The notes: generated from the letters alone by a model not told the origin. A stretch of DNA of 64,000 nt from Pseudobdellovibrionaceae bacterium (GCA_947462815.1 CANHQR010000004.1:1-64000), one strand, 5' to 3'. Positions 39,000 through 50,648 are shown, numbered from the stretch's first letter. Translations and numbers: made by a program.

Positions 39000-39788
39000 A
39001 TGCTCAATTCCCCATCAACTCCCGACTCCGCGCCACGTCACCTCCATCTTTTCGGCGACAGCCTCATGCGCGGCGATCTGGGGGATGGCTGGTGGCAAAG
39101 GCTCGGAGCGAGCCTAACGCCGACCGAACATTGGCAGATCCAAAACTTTGCACGAAACGGCGAAACCTTTGCGTCGCTCTTGAAGCTCGTCCAGCGGGAC
39201 CAAGAAGCCAACTCACCTCGCTTCGTTGGCGATCTGGCCCTCATCAGCTGTGGCACAAACGATGCTCTCGCCAAAACCTCAACTCCGGCACGAATCGCTT
39301 ACAATTTCTATTGGGGGACGCGAGCGAGCTCGCCCGACTCGGTCGCTCTCGCCATGGCGGTCGCTCGACAACTTCGCCAACGCTATCATCGCGTCGGTCT
39401 GTTGCTTCCCCCGTCGCCTCACGTTTCGCAAGAGAGTGGTCGGTTTGGCGAGGAGCTGCGGCATTTGCGTTCGAGCCTCCTGAAAGCCAGGCCTCTCTTC
39501 GAAGCTCAGTCGCAGCTTGAACTTCTCGAGATCAATTCGCCAAAAGATCAATCCGAAGCTCCAACTCACACCGACTTTCCGCAAGGCCTTTCCGCCATTG
39601 TCCGAGGCTACTTGCGAAAGAAAGTTTTCGCCGAGCCGACGGCCATCGAGTTTTGGCACGATGGCATTCACCTTGGTCGCCAAGGTGGCGACGCCTTTTT
39701 GCAGCTCAGTCTCGATTTCATCACCCGTGCAATTCACAACATGGGTGAGACCACGGAGCTGAACAACGACTCGCATCGCACACCTTGA
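39000..39788 (+). CDS. SGNH/GDSL-family hydrolase
   Basis: HLFGDSLMRG, LISCGTNDAL, FWHDGIHLGRQGGDAF. Confidence 0.75.
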   Translation: MLNSPSTPDSAPRHLHLFGDSLMRGDLGDGWWQRLGASLTPTEHWQIQNFARNGETFASLLKLVQRDQEANSPRFVGDLALISCGTNDALAKTSTPARIAYNFYWGTRASSPDSVALAMAVARQLRQRYHRVGLLLPPSPHVSQESGRFGEELRHLRSSLLKARPLFEAQSQLELLEINSPKDQSEAPTHTDFPQGLSAIVRGYLRKKVFAEPTAIEFWHDGIHLGRQGGDAFLQLSLDFITRAIHNMGETTELNNDSHRTP

Positions 39789-41209
39789 AGGGCCGGCCGT
39801 CGCGGAGTCGAAATCGGTACGCGGCTTCCGGGAACAAAACTTCTCACCCTCAGGTCGACCATCTGCAGGCCCCGATGCCGAAGTGTTGCCTCTTCAAACT
39901 GTCGCCGCATGCTTTCAACCCACTCATCCTGGCGACTCAAATTCATGCTGGGCACTCGCACGGGTTGTCCCACCGTTACCGTTAACGGCGCATCACGCGT
40001 CGATGACAAATGCTCCATGGCGTTTGAGAACACGGGCAGAAGATAGACAGGTCTTGAACCGTTGGCCTCGCTCGACGCCTCGATCGCCAGTCGTCGAGCC
40101 AGAACAAAGGCCCCCGACTTCGTGATCGGCGGAAATCGTGCATGAAAGTAGGGAACTTGGCCCTCCGGAGCAATGCTCACGACGCGTCGGCCTTCCGTTG
40201 TCGATGAAGAAGGATCTAAGGCCATAGACGTCAATCGACGAATGGGATCTCCATCCTCGATGAACACGACATTGCGCTCGCGAGGTCGACCCAACTTGTA
40301 GTGGGGCCAAGATCGCTCAACGGTCAACAAACCCGGAGCCGTGTCGCCAAGCCTTGCCGCCACCCGCTCGGCCATCATCACATCAAACATGGCGTAATCA
40401 TGCGAGAAGGCGAGAACAAAGATGGCGTGACGAGGCGCTTGGCTCAAATCGAAGCCGACATATCGAAGAGCCTCACGGGAATCCGCCCGCGAAAAGGTAT
40501 GATCGGGCAGGCGATGCAGATGCTCAAAGAGTCGGTGACCCCCAACCACGGTGTCCGCAACATAGCGGTAGGGCACAAGGGTTTTCGCTCGGGCCGTTGG
40601 CATCACGAGGTTAAGGTCTTTGATGAGCGGATTCGAGATCAACTCACCCGGTCGGCGCAATACCGACGTCGCGGCCTGCAATCGGCGATCGAGCTCAAGC
40701 CAAACGCTTTCTCTTCGGGAGGCTCCGCTTCCCCATTCGCCCATCTCACGCAATACCTCAAGGCCCGCGTCTAAGGCCTTCACAAAGCCGGCCTCATCGT
40801 TGGCCAGCTGCGCGGCATACTGTTGGCGAAGCTCGGGGGTCGCGGGCGCGCCCGCGAAGAGAACTCGATAGCGCTGGAGAAAGTCTTGCCCTCGCTCGCG
40901 CAGAGCTTGCTGGAAGCTGTGCACCGTTGCTAAGCGAATTTCAATGGCCCGACCACTCTCGATCTCTCGCAGAGAATCGACCAGGTCGCGTTCAACACTC
41001 TGATCCAACATTTGCAAATAGTTTACAAAGCTCACTTCCCAAGCTGTCGGCTCTCGAGGCTCGTTCGCGTCGGCGATCCACGAGACCCCCAGCGGCGCCG
41101 TGAGACCAACAACTAAGATCAGACTTTTCAATATTCTGGTCGATGTTCTGGTCGATATTTTGGGCGATCGATCGCTGCGCTGTTTGGCGCGGCAAAGTTT
41201 GGCGTTCAT
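39734..41209 (-). CDS. Exported LPLAT-like (glycerolipid acyltransferase-like) protein
   Basis: Signal/TM N-terminus; FSHDYAMFD motif I-like and VVSIAPEGQVPYFHARFPPITKSGAFVLARRLA resembling LPLAT motif III. Confidence 0.45.
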   Translation of the reverse strand: MNAKLCRAKQRSDRSPKISTRTSTRILKSLILVVGLTAPLGVSWIADANEPREPTAWEVSFVNYLQMLDQSVERDLVDSLREIESGRAIEIRLATVHSFQQALRERGQDFLQRYRVLFAGAPATPELRQQYAAQLANDEAGFVKALDAGLEVLREMGEWGSGASRRESVWLELDRRLQAATSVLRRPGELISNPLIKDLNLVMPTARAKTLVPYRYVADTVVGGHRLFEHLHRLPDHTFSRADSREALRYVGFDLSQAPRHAIFVLAFSHDYAMFDVMMAERVAARLGDTAPGLLTVERSWPHYKLGRPRERNVVFIEDGDPIRRLTSMALDPSSSTTEGRRVVSIAPEGQVPYFHARFPPITKSGAFVLARRLAIEASSEANGSRPVYLLPVFSNAMEHLSSTRDAPLTVTVGQPVRVPSMNLSRQDEWVESMRRQFEEATLRHRGLQMVDLRVRSFVPGSRVPISTPRRPALQGVRCESLFSSVVSPML

Positions 41210-41210
41210 T

Positions 41211-42269
41211 TCAGCCCCCGGCGGCGGGAAAAAAGAGATGCATGCATTTGAATCCCACCTCGCGGAGACCGCTCAGCCAATCCGATTGCGCAGCACGAAC
41301 TTCAGTGGCCTCCGGGGATCGAAAGACAACCGCCAAGCGACGCCAGAATCCGGCGCGAGAGATCGCGAGCCTCAGACGCTCTTCCGCCTCGGCCAATCGA
41401 GCACCTCGCGCGAGAAGCGCCCAGGCTTCCGAACTCAAATCGGTTTGCGGGATCAACGCGAATTGACTTCTTAACCGCTGTCCCAACCCCGGATTCTCAG
41501 CCAAGCGTTGATCTAAGGCGGCCATCATCATGCGCAAACGCAGGCGCCGATCTGGAGACTCTCGCTGAATCAATCGCATCAACTCGGCATCTTCAAAGAC
41601 TTGAGCGAGTCTCTCCTCCGCACCGACGGCGAAGACGTACGCCCGACCATCGAGGCGAACCTGCAAGGCATCGATTTGCTGGGGAGTCGCACCCAGAATT
41701 TCTCGCGCTCGAGGCGTCAACAACGGAGCGACACCAGCCTGAGCGCGCTCCGTCGCGGTCAGTCCCATCTGCCGATTGAGGCGACGCTCGCGAATCAAGC
41801 GCTTCACTCTCACATAAGCATAGTCGACAATCTCAACGTCCGCCGGAACAGTGAGCATCACCGCCACGATTTCGTAATAACCCATAGAGATCAGAGTCGG
41901 ATAGACCAACACGAAGCGGCTGATCCTCTGCAGGCCATCAATTGCGACGACCTCGGGCGCTTCGATCATCAAGCCTTCGACAAAACGACCTAAACTCTTC
42001 ACCTGTCGCAGAGTCTCTCGAGTGTACAGACTCAAACGTCGTCGAACTTCAGTACGCTGTTGGGGTGTCGCGTTTCGCCATTCGGCCCAACGATTCTCGA
42101 GCAGTTCCAGCTCGACCTGTGCACTGATCTCAAGGGCCTGTTCGGCTTGCGCGAAGCGAGTCGCATCGCTCCGGTTTTGCTGCGACACGAGTTCATCAGC
42201 TGAACTCGTGTAGGTCCAACCTCCGAACAGAAACAAAAGCGCCGCAAGGGCTGAGCGGATGAACGCCAA
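41211..42269 (-). CDS. Hypothetical exported protein, partner of 39734-41209
   Basis: Signal peptide (MAFIRSALAALLFLFGGWTYTSSA), stop 2 bp from downstream start; no recognised family. Confidence 0.6.
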   Translation of the reverse strand: MAFIRSALAALLFLFGGWTYTSSADELVSQQNRSDATRFAQAEQALEISAQVELELLENRWAEWRNATPQQRTEVRRRLSLYTRETLRQVKSLGRFVEGLMIEAPEVVAIDGLQRISRFVLVYPTLISMGYYEIVAVMLTVPADVEIVDYAYVRVKRLIRERRLNRQMGLTATERAQAGVAPLLTPRAREILGATPQQIDALQVRLDGRAYVFAVGAEERLAQVFEDAELMRLIQRESPDRRLRLRMMMAALDQRLAENPGLGQRLRSQFALIPQTDLSSEAWALLARGARLAEAEERLRLAISRAGFWRRLAVVFRSPEATEVRAAQSDWLSGLREVGFKCMHLFFPAAGG

Positions 42270-42556
42270 AAGAACTCCTCAACGAAGTTATGACCTCGCA
42301 CTTCGGACGACGCTGCATTCGCCGAAAGCCACAATCAGGGGCGGACCACACCCGATGGGAAATTGAATCCCGCGCAAGCCATCACAAAGGCTGCAAACTT
42401 TGAGCTGTTTCCATGGGGTGATCGTGATGCAACCCATTCGTTTTGGGGAGACCCGAGGCGGCGGATTCGCCTCGCAAGAATTGATTTTTTCTCCTGATCT
42501 TGAGGACTTAAGTTTCTAGGGGGCGCATCCCGAATCGAATTGAAAGAGCTAACCCC

Positions 42557-44845
42557 TTACCGGGTGAGCGGTGCCAATTCTCCGCTCCTCGAAAGGTCGG
42601 GTGGCTTGCGGCCGACGACCCACAAGCGATCGCCCGACCGCAAAATCATCGACGAGTCGGGGTTCAAAATACGTTCGCCCTCGCGCTCGACGCCGACAAC
42701 CAAGGCATCGTCTTTCTCACGCAATCCACTCTCACGAATACTTCGACCAACGACGCTCGAATCCTCAAGCAAGATCACATCAAAGAGCCCATAATCCTTC
42801 GTTCCCGAAGGGCCAGAGCCGGAACCTAACTTCACATCGAGCGGAGAAGGTTGCAGCCTGGACGCAAGCTGAGCGAGCTGGTCATCTGAACCGATCACGT
42901 AAATGCGATCGTGGGACATCAGCACCTCCTCGCGACGAGGCGCCAAAATTTGGCGTTGGCCTCGGCGAATCATCGCCACGGTCACGCCGAGCTCTTCGCG
43001 AAACTTGAACTCCGCCAAGGACTGTCCTACGACTTGCGAATCGGGATGAATTTCAAATTCGGTGAGATGCACATCCCACGGCGCCAAGATCGGCAGCTGG
43101 GCCCTTGAGCGAAGAGCCTGGAGCTCCCGTTCGCGCTCACGCTCATTGAGATGCCCCAAGAACCGATTTTCAAGCCAATCATAAATCAGCGTGAAGTTTC
43201 GAACACCCAGGAAACCCACCGACATGGCGATGAGCGCGATCACCGCGAGACTCGTCACGGCCGAAATGAACTCGGAAATGATGAAGCCGAGGAGAATCGT
43301 CGCCACGAGCACTCGGCCAATAAGCGCGAGGACTTCGCGAAACTTCAGCAGGTTGAAGTCCTGCGCGCGCGTTCGCATTTCGAGCAGCGAGTTCTGCCAA
43401 TTCGCTCGACTGAGAATGATGGCCCACAAAAACGGCAGGACCAACAACACCGTGAGCGCCATAGTCGCGTAGCGAGTGATCGGATCATCGCCCCAGTTTT
43501 CCAAAAGCCACGGCAATCCGACACGCGACATCGACAGTCCGATGCCGATCACAATCACGACATGCAGGAAGATCCGCCCCAACCCATCGAAGGGACTCGC
43601 AGAAGATCCTCGAGAAACCTGCCGATCGACGTCCTGATCAAGGCGCGCCAGCACATTTGGGGGCAGTCGTCGAGCCAACCATTCATAAAGTGCGTCGGAG
43701 GATCGAATCATGTACGGCGTGGTGAAGGTCGTGATCACCGAAACCGCCACAGCAAGCGGGTACAGAAACTCGGAGGTGACCTTGAGCGAGAGGCCCAATG
43801 TCGCGATGATGAAGGAGAACTCGCCAATTTGCGCCATGCTCATACCGGCTTGGACCGCATGCCGAAGCCGATATCCCGAAATGAGGGCTCCCAATCCTGT
43901 CGACAAGGTCTTGCCGACGATGGTCACACTCGCGAGTACAAGGATTGGCCAAGCATTCTCGGAGAGGATCTTGAGGTCCAAGAGCATTCCGACCGAGACA
44001 AAGAAGATCGCTGCAAAAAGATCGCGAACGGGCCGGAGGACGTGCTCAATTCTCTCCCCGTCCGGAGTTTCGGCCAGGATCGAGCCCATGACAAAGGCAC
44101 CCAAAGCCGGAGAAAAACCCGAGTGCGTCGCCAACAAAACCATCGTCAAGCAAAGACCGAGCGACGCGATCAGCATGGTTTCATCATTGAGCATCGGTCG
44201 AACTTTCCGAAGAAACCAAGGCACTAATAAAATGCCGCCCAAAAACCAAAGCGTCAGAAAGAACCCAAGTCGAGTGGCCGACCAAAGCAACTGCGTGCCC
44301 TCGAAGGTTTGTGAGATCGAAATCGAGGTGAGAATCACGAGCAACAAAATCGCCGCAAGATCCTCGACGATCAGGGCACCAAAGACGAGGTCGGCAAAAC
44401 GCCGGCGCTTCATATTGAGCTCATCGAGTGCACGAACAATAATCGTCGTCGACGAAATGCTCAGCACACCACCGAGGAAGATCGAGTCCATCTCGGACCA
44501 ATCAAAGGCCCGTCCGACGAGATAGCCCACGCCGAACATGGCGAGTATTTCCGTCGTCGCCGTGACCGTCGCACCACGCCCTACGGCTGCGAGTTTTTTA
44601 AAGCTGAACTCAAGTCCCAGGCCGAAGAGAAGGACGATCACACCAATCTCTGCCCAAATTTTGATCGCATCTCGCTCTTGAATCGTCGGCAAAAAGCTGA
44701 TCTCAGGACCGACTAAGACTCCCGCCAGCAGGTAACCCAGGACCACGGGTTGACCAATTCGCTTAAAGAGCAAAGTCACGATTCCCGCTGTCGCGAGAAT
44801 GATGCCGAGGTCCGAGATCAGAGGCGGGAGATGCAGCATGGTCAC
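42557..44845 (-). CDS. CPA2 family cation:proton antiporter with RCK-C (TrkA-C) domains
   Basis: LAGVLVGPEI, GFSPALGAFVMGSILAETPDGERIEHVLRPVRDLFAAIFFVSVGMLLD; C-terminal TrkA-C-like repeats GQSLAEFKFREELGVTVAMIRRG and GRSIRESGLREKDDALVVGVEREG. Confidence 0.92.
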   Translation of the reverse strand: MTMLHLPPLISDLGIILATAGIVTLLFKRIGQPVVLGYLLAGVLVGPEISFLPTIQERDAIKIWAEIGVIVLLFGLGLEFSFKKLAAVGRGATVTATTEILAMFGVGYLVGRAFDWSEMDSIFLGGVLSISSTTIIVRALDELNMKRRRFADLVFGALIVEDLAAILLLVILTSISISQTFEGTQLLWSATRLGFFLTLWFLGGILLVPWFLRKVRPMLNDETMLIASLGLCLTMVLLATHSGFSPALGAFVMGSILAETPDGERIEHVLRPVRDLFAAIFFVSVGMLLDLKILSENAWPILVLASVTIVGKTLSTGLGALISGYRLRHAVQAGMSMAQIGEFSFIIATLGLSLKVTSEFLYPLAVAVSVITTFTTPYMIRSSDALYEWLARRLPPNVLARLDQDVDRQVSRGSSASPFDGLGRIFLHVVIVIGIGLSMSRVGLPWLLENWGDDPITRYATMALTVLLVLPFLWAIILSRANWQNSLLEMRTRAQDFNLLKFREVLALIGRVLVATILLGFIISEFISAVTSLAVIALIAMSVGFLGVRNFTLIYDWLENRFLGHLNERERERELQALRSRAQLPILAPWDVHLTEFEIHPDSQVVGQSLAEFKFREELGVTVAMIRRGQRQILAPRREEVLMSHDRIYVIGSDDQLAQLASRLQPSPLDVKLGSGSGPSGTKDYGLFDVILLEDSSVVGRSIRESGLREKDDALVVGVEREGERILNPDSSMILRSGDRLWVVGRKPPDLSRSGELAPLTR

Positions 44846-45085
44846 ATTTTAACCTGAGGACAGAAGTCCTGCCTAGCCAAGTTTCCTCCTGCGTCGGACT
44901 TTCTCCGCGAAGCCAACGCGTGAACTCAGGAGAACCCCGCCGAGCTTTACAGACCGAAGTCGGCGGTTGAGCTCTGGGCGCGCATCGCCGCGAGTCTTGT
45001 CAGATGAGGTTATCCTGAGATCTTTCAACAATGACTTCACAAATCATCCGGCGACCTCCTTTCCAAAGTTCGATAGCTTTTTTCT

Positions 45086-48000
45086 ATGTCGACCCGACCA
45101 CAGCTGAAAACTCGTTGGTATCGCCTGTATTATGCTCTAGCCGCATTTGATCTTTTGGCCATCGCGGCTTTGCTGTATTTCAATCGACAACACATCACGG
45201 ACTTTGCGGGACTCGTTGAAGAGAACCGTCAGTCCATTGAAGTTCTTCATGATCTCAATCACAGTACAGCGCTGATTTCCGACGCGGAACTCATCGCGAG
45301 CCAAATTGCGCAATTGACCGGGTCCCCCGAGACCTCACAGCGAGAAACTGCGATCGCTGAATTGAATGAAGCTGAAGTTCGACTCACCGAGCACCTCCAG
45401 TCTCTGCAAGAAGAACTTCGCCGATGGCCCGATCTTTCACGTGACGATCTCGCGCGACTGGACGTGGCCGAAAGGGCCATTACGGAGGCCCGGGCCGCCA
45501 GTCAGTTGGTCATCGCTGCGCGAACCGAGCCTGCGGCTGAACGATCTCTTCGCGTCATGGATGCAAACAACAAACGCGCCCGGAACGAGCTCAACAAAAT
45601 TCGCGTCGAGCTCACGGATCGCCACCAACGTCTCTTTGAAGACTTCAAGGTCCAACTCGAAGAATCACAAACCTTAGTTGAGCTATTCGTCGGACTGATT
45701 TTGATTATTCTCATCACCATCGTCATCTACGGGCGGAAGTTGAACCGAGTTTTTAATAGTCAGTTTGAGCGCGAAGTCGAACAAATGGAGGAGAACAACA
45801 AACTCATTGACGCCCTCCGAACGACCAACGCCCGCCTTGATTTCGTGGTCGAGGGCGCGGGACTTGGAACTTGGGACTGGTGGCTCAACAGTAACGACGT
45901 CACCTTCGATCGACGTTGGTGCGAAATGATTGGGCTCAAGTGGGAGGACACACCTCAAGTCTACTCGACGTGGATGCGCCGGGTTCACCCCGACGACTTT
46001 CAGGTCGCCGAACGCGCGATTCGTCGTCACGTCAATGGCGAAGATGCCTATTACGAGAACATTCATCGGATGCGCCACGCCGATGGCTCATGGGTTTGGA
46101 TCTTAGCGAGAGGACGAGTGAGCGAACGCGACGTCGAAGGGCGCCCCATTCGGTTCTCCGGCACGCATTTGAACATCACGGAGTATAAAGAGTCCGAGCT
46201 CCTGTCGCTTGAGATTCAACGCCTGGCTAAAATCGGCGGCTGGGAACTCGACCTCCAATCGCAAAGGGTTTCATGGACGGAGGAGTCGTATCGCATTCAT
46301 CGGCTTCCGATTGGCGAGCCTCTCGATCTCGAAAAGGCCAAGAGTTTTTTTGACTCTCACGACCTTCCCCGACTGCAAAGGTGTTTGGACAAAGCCAAGG
46401 CCGGCGAGCGCTACTCAGAGACCTTCAGGATCACGGATCGTCTCGGACAAATCCGATGGGTCGAGGCCACGGGAGAGCCTGTTCACGGTATCGATGGGCA
46501 AGTCGTTCGGCTCCGAGGCACACTTCAAGATGTCACGGAACGCCACGAAGCCTCCATGCAGTTACAAAGGCGCGAGGCCTACATCAATGCCCTCTTTTCT
46601 CAGTCTCGAGATCCGATGATGACCTTGAATCCGCCGGACTGGCGCTTCACGAGTGCCAACCAAGCCGCACTCGATCTGTTCGGCGCCAAGGATCCCCATG
46701 ATTTTGTTGGTCGAGGTCCCTGGGATGTCTCGCCCGAGCGCCAACCCAACAATCAACTGTCCAGCGAGGCGGCCGCGCAAAGGATCCAAGACGCCATGCG
46801 ATCTGGCCGTGCGTTCTTCGAGTGGACGCATCAAACCCTCGATGGCGTCGAAGTTCCCTGTACTGTTCTGCTGAGCCGCGTGTCCCATGGCGATCAGAGC
46901 TTTCTTCAAGCGACGGTGCGCGACATCTCGGAGCAGAAGGCCGCCGAACTCGCTCTGCTCCGTAAGACTCGAGAGCTTGACCAGTTTTTTGCGATCTCCA
47001 TCGACATGCTGTGCATCTCCGATCTCGAAGGGCGCTTTCGGCGCGTGAACCCCGCTTTTTCAGAAGTCCTCGGCTACAGTGAAGCCGAGCTGACCTCACA
47101 AAGCTTTCTCAACTTCATTCACCCCGATGATCTCGAACAAACACGTCAAGAAATGGCAGCTCTTGTGGACGGTCGGCCGACACTTCATTTTGAAAACCGT
47201 TACCGCTGCAAGGACGGTCGATATCGGATTATCTCCTGGACGGCGACACCCGACCGAGCCGCTGGAGTGGTGTACGCGGCAGCCCGCGACGTTACCTTGG
47301 ATCGGACGCGGGAAAATGAAATGCGCGAGGTGATGCGCGCCATTGAGCAAAGTGCGATTGTGTCGACACTGGATCGCGAAGGCCGCCTGCTCACCGTGAA
47401 TGATGAGTACTGTCGGATTACCGGCCTGCAACGTGAAGAACTTATTGGACTCCCCGCGCAGGTTTCCAAAACGGGATTCGAGTCGAAAGAAAAGTTTGCG
47501 GAAATTTGGCCATTGGTCAATTCGGGGAAGACCTGGACTGGAGAGCTTCATCATCGTTCAGCGGATGGGCGTACGGCCATCGTCAAGGCCGTCGTTGCCC
47601 CTGTTCATAATGCCTCCGAAGAAATTGATCGCTTTATCTCCATTCGCTTTGATCTCACTGAACAGCGGCGACTTCAACGTCAGCTGGAAGAAGCTCAGCG
47701 CGTCGCTCGGATTGGCAATTGGACCTACGATCTCGATACCGGACGCTTCGAGTGGTCACCGCAACTTTTTGAGATCTTGATGGCCAGCGCGGGCCTCGAT
47801 CTCATGAAGATTGATGCCATCAGTTCAAGATTGCATTTCGAAGATCGTGAGGCGTGGCAATCCGCATTCGATAAGTGCCGGCGCCTAGGGGTTTCTTTCC
47901 GAATTCGCTCTCGTCTGCGGACCGAATCAACCGACTCAAACAACTCCAAACCTCGCACGCGATGGCTTGAGACGATCGGTCAGAGCGTGAAAACCGATGA

Positions 48001-48850
48001 GACCGAGATCAACGCCGTCACCGGCACCTGTCAGGACATTACGGAAAAAGTCGAGGCTGAGATCGCCCTCGAAGAACAAAGAATCATGACCATTCACACC
48101 GCAAAGCTCGCCTCTTTGGGGGAAATGTCGGCCGGCGTCGCCCATGAAATCAATAACCCGCTGGCGATTATCAACGGCAATCTCGGGTTACTCAACAAAC
48201 ATCGACTGGACGAAACGCGCTTTAAAGAAAAAGTGGCCACACTTCAGCGTGCCGTGACCCGCATCGCGAAGATCGTCAATGGCCTACGTAAGTTTGCGCG
48301 GAGTACAGATGGACAGACTCTGGTCTCAACGTCCTTGCTGCAGATCGTACGCGACGCCATTGTGATTACGGAAACAAAGTCGAAGCGACACGGAACCAGT
48401 GTCGAACTTGAGATTTCACCAGAGTCGAACGAAGCGGATTTTATATTGTCTTGCGATCCGATTGAGATCGAGCAGGTCGTGATCAATCTGGTGAATAACG
48501 CCATCGACGCCGTCAAGAACAACGAAGCTGGGAAGCAAAGATGGGTCAAGGTGACGATCGAGGCTTCCCACCTCAAGTCACCAGATCCGGAAGGCGAAGT
48601 TGTGCTCAGGATCAAGGACTCAGGTCTCGGTCTTTCAGCTGAGGCGGAGGCGAAAATGTTCGAACCCTTCTTCACAACCAAGCCGATTGGTGAGGGAACG
48701 GGACTCGGACTTTCAATCTCGAGGGGTATTATCGATCGACATCACGGGCAATTGCTTCTCAATAAGAGTTTCGCTCACACCTGTTTTGAGGTTCGACTTC
48801 CACGCGACTTCGGCGACTCGAGTCGGCCTGATTCACCTCGGGAAATTTAA
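45086..48850 (+). CDS. Multi-PAS sensor histidine kinase
   Basis: N-terminal TM/4HB-like sensor, several PAS/PAC repeats ([33 protein letters not shown]), His[19 protein letters not shown] and HATPase motifs [24 protein letters not shown]. Confidence 0.95.
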   Translation: MSTRPQLKTRWYRLYYALAAFDLLAIAALLYFNRQHITDFAGLVEENRQSIEVLHDLNHSTALISDAELIASQIAQLTGSPETSQRETAIAELNEAEVRLTEHLQSLQEELRRWPDLSRDDLARLDVAERAITEARAASQLVIAARTEPAAERSLRVMDANNKRARNELNKIRVELTDRHQRLFEDFKVQLEESQTLVELFVGLILIILITIVIYGRKLNRVFNSQFEREVEQMEENNKLIDALRTTNARLDFVVEGAGLGTWDWWLNSNDVTFDRRWCEMIGLKWEDTPQVYSTWMRRVHPDDFQVAERAIRRHVNGEDAYYENIHRMRHADGSWVWILARGRVSERDVEGRPIRFSGTHLNITEYKESELLSLEIQRLAKIGGWELDLQSQRVSWTEESYRIHRLPIGEPLDLEKAKSFFDSHDLPRLQRCLDKAKAGERYSETFRITDRLGQIRWVEATGEPVHGIDGQVVRLRGTLQDVTERHEASMQLQRREAYINALFSQSRDPMMTLNPPDWRFTSANQAALDLFGAKDPHDFVGRGPWDVSPERQPNNQLSSEAAAQRIQDAMRSGRAFFEWTHQTLDGVEVPCTVLLSRVSHGDQSFLQATVRDISEQKAAELALLRKTRELDQFFAISIDMLCISDLEGRFRRVNPAFSEVLGYSEAELTSQSFLNFIHPDDLEQTRQEMAALVDGRPTLHFENRYRCKDGRYRIISWTATPDRAAGVVYAAARDVTLDRTRENEMREVMRAIEQSAIVSTLDREGRLLTVNDEYCRITGLQREELIGLPAQVSKTGFESKEKFAEIWPLVNSGKTWTGELHHRSADGRTAIVKAVVAPVHNASEEIDRFISIRFDLTEQRRLQRQLEEAQRVARIGNWTYDLDTGRFEWSPQLFEILMASAGLDLMKIDAISSRLHFEDREAWQSAFDKCRRLGVSFRIRSRLRTESTDSNNSKPRTRWLETIGQSVKTDETEINAVTGTCQDITEKVEAEIALEEQRIMTIHTAKLASLGEMSAGVAHEINNPLAIINGNLGLLNKHRLDETRFKEKVATLQRAVTRIAKIVNGLRKFARSTDGQTLVSTSLLQIVRDAIVITETKSKRHGTSVELEISPESNEADFILSCDPIEIEQVVINLVNNAIDAVKNNEAGKQRWVKVTIEASHLKSPDPEGEVVLRIKDSGLGLSAEAEAKMFEPFFTTKPIGEGTGLGLSISRGIIDRHHGQLLLNKSFAHTCFEVRLPRDFGDSSRPDSPREI

Positions 48851-48859
48851 GGAGGCCTG

Positions 48860-49252
48860 ATGAAGTACGTCATCTTCTACATCGATGATGAAGCCGATCT
48901 TCTTGAAATCTTTGTCGAGTCGTATGCTAGTGAAGACTTCGATGTGCGCATCTTCACGGATCCACAACAATTGCTGGCAGCCCTCGACGATAGAACGTCA
49001 AATCAGATATTGCCAGATCTGATCTTAATTGATTTTCGCCTCCCAGGAACAAACGGCGATCAATTGGCTCAAGAGATTGATCGAAAGCTCAACGCCACGG
49101 TTCCCAAGGTCCTCATCACAGGGGATCTTCGCATCGCCTCCACGGCTCGGTTCATCAAGGTTTTTTCAAAGCCCTATGACCCCGAAGACATGCAGCGCTT
49201 CCTGGATTCCGGTGAATGGCGGCGATCCAGGAGCACTGCGGAGCCACGCTGA
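48860..49252 (+). CDS. Stand-alone response regulator receiver domain protein
   Basis: FYIDDEADLLEIF, LILIDFRLPGTNGDQL, VFSKPYDPEDM; 10 bp after the kinase. Confidence 0.92.
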   Translation: MKYVIFYIDDEADLLEIFVESYASEDFDVRIFTDPQQLLAALDDRTSNQILPDLILIDFRLPGTNGDQLAQEIDRKLNATVPKVLITGDLRIASTARFIKVFSKPYDPEDMQRFLDSGEWRRSRSTAEPR

Positions 49253-49254
49253 AC

Positions 49255-49923
49255 TCAAACTCGCGAAGCCACTTTCGAGATTTTCAAATCAAAAACACCC
49301 ACAGGCTCACGACCCGCCGCCGGAACTTGAAACTTCACGATGGACTCTTGCTGATCCTGAGGCGAGAGAGACTGTAGAATTCGGTCGTCGGCATTGAGTC
49401 CCTCACCCGCAAAGTACATTTGCGTCACCAATTCATGATACCCGCGCTTCATCACCCGAAAATGAATGTGAGGCGGCCTCACCCAATCGCGATCGGCCGG
49501 ATAGGCGCCGGGGCGAATCGTTTTAAAAGCATATCGACCCTGAGCATCCGTGATCGCTCGACCCCAATATTGAAAATGGGGATCTAACGGAGCGGTGTTG
49601 GGGTCGTTCGGATGATTGTAGCGGCCTGAGGCACAAGCCTGCCAAATCTCCACGAGGGCTCCATCAACAATGACACAATTCTGATCACGAACCGTGCCCA
49701 TGACCCAAACCACCTCACCCTGAGCTCGTACGGCAGAGCCCGCCAAAGTGGTGAGGTCGGTGTCTTTGTCCGCTTGATTGATGATGGGATAGAAGGGACC
49801 ACGTGGCTGAGACGCGGTGATGGAACAAACCTGTGCCGCCGAAGCCTCCATGGCGCGCCAGCCGCCAAGTGCCGTCAGGACCAGACCCGATGACTTCAAA
49901 AATCCACGTCGCGACTTCATCAC
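49255..49923 (-). CDS. Intradiol ring-cleavage dioxygenase-like protein with Tat-type signal
   Basis: SRRGFLKSSG leader; VDGALVEIWQACASGRYNHPNDPNTAPLDPHFQYWGRAITDAQGRYAFKTIRPGAYP and RPPHIHFRV. Confidence 0.9.
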   Translation of the reverse strand: MMKSRRGFLKSSGLVLTALGGWRAMEASAAQVCSITASQPRGPFYPIINQADKDTDLTTLAGSAVRAQGEVVWVMGTVRDQNCVIVDGALVEIWQACASGRYNHPNDPNTAPLDPHFQYWGRAITDAQGRYAFKTIRPGAYPADRDWVRPPHIHFRVMKRGYHELVTQMYFAGEGLNADDRILQSLSPQDQQESIVKFQVPAAGREPVGVFDLKISKVASRV

Positions 49924-50552
49924 TCACCTCCACGAGCCGTATGTTCAGACTTCTCACTGCCAACGACACCGCCAGCGCCGGATCGAACACAGTCTGCATA
50001 GCTTCGCTCTCCGAGATCCGCCCAGCGCTCATGAGTTAAGCTCTGACCGCGAATCACGGTGTTCACTGTTTCTCGCAAGCCCACCTGACACTTTTGTTGT
50101 TGATGATCGACCGTTTCCACCCGCTCGGCGAGAACCTCGACATCAATGCTCTCCACGCCATCGCGGCCTTGCAAAATGAGCTCAGGCCCCACAAGACCGC
50201 TTGCATCACAGATCTGACCGGTGGTGACACAAGGCGCTCCAGCGCCTGTGTTCTGATGATCCAAGAGCGTGATCTCGGCGAGTTCAGGAATCAGAACCTT
50301 GAGCATGGGCATGGAATAATCCGCGCGGGAGCACAAGACGCTTTTCTCATTGAGTTCGACTCGGACGCTCTTACGGCTTCGATGAACTTCGATCGTTCGA
50401 TTCTCGAAGTTCGCCAAAGGTGACGCGGCGATGTCGGGGCCGTACCAACCTACCAGAACCGCCAAGGCCGCGAGAGTTCTGCTCGAACCGACTTTTATAA
50501 GACTTTGTACCTTTTCCTGCCTGAGTCTGCTGACTGGGACTTGATTGGGCAT
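49920..50552 (-). CDS. Hypothetical secreted protein
   Basis: 210 aa with hydrophobic N-terminal segment; start overlaps the dioxygenase cassette. Confidence 0.5.
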   Translation of the reverse strand: MPNQVPVSRLRQEKVQSLIKVGSSRTLAALAVLVGWYGPDIAASPLANFENRTIEVHRSRKSVRVELNEKSVLCSRADYSMPMLKVLIPELAEITLLDHQNTGAGAPCVTTGQICDASGLVGPELILQGRDGVESIDVEVLAERVETVDHQQQKCQVGLRETVNTVIRGQSLTHERWADLGERSYADCVRSGAGGVVGSEKSEHTARGGE

Positions 50553-50648
50553 ATCGCACCTCCGACGATCGGTTTAGAGCGGCCCGCGTGATAAAAGAAC
50601 TGAATCTTGTTTACTTTTGCTATTCAAATTATTTATCACATTTCCATC

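Noticed and set aside
43151-44227. 358-aa plus-strand ORF
   Set aside because: Antisense to the CPA2 antiporter; charged, repetitive translation typical of a shadow ORF.
45259-45726. Overlapping minus- and plus-strand ORFs inside the histidine kinase N-terminus
   Set aside because: The kinase frame is continuous and domain-rich; these are shadow ORFs.
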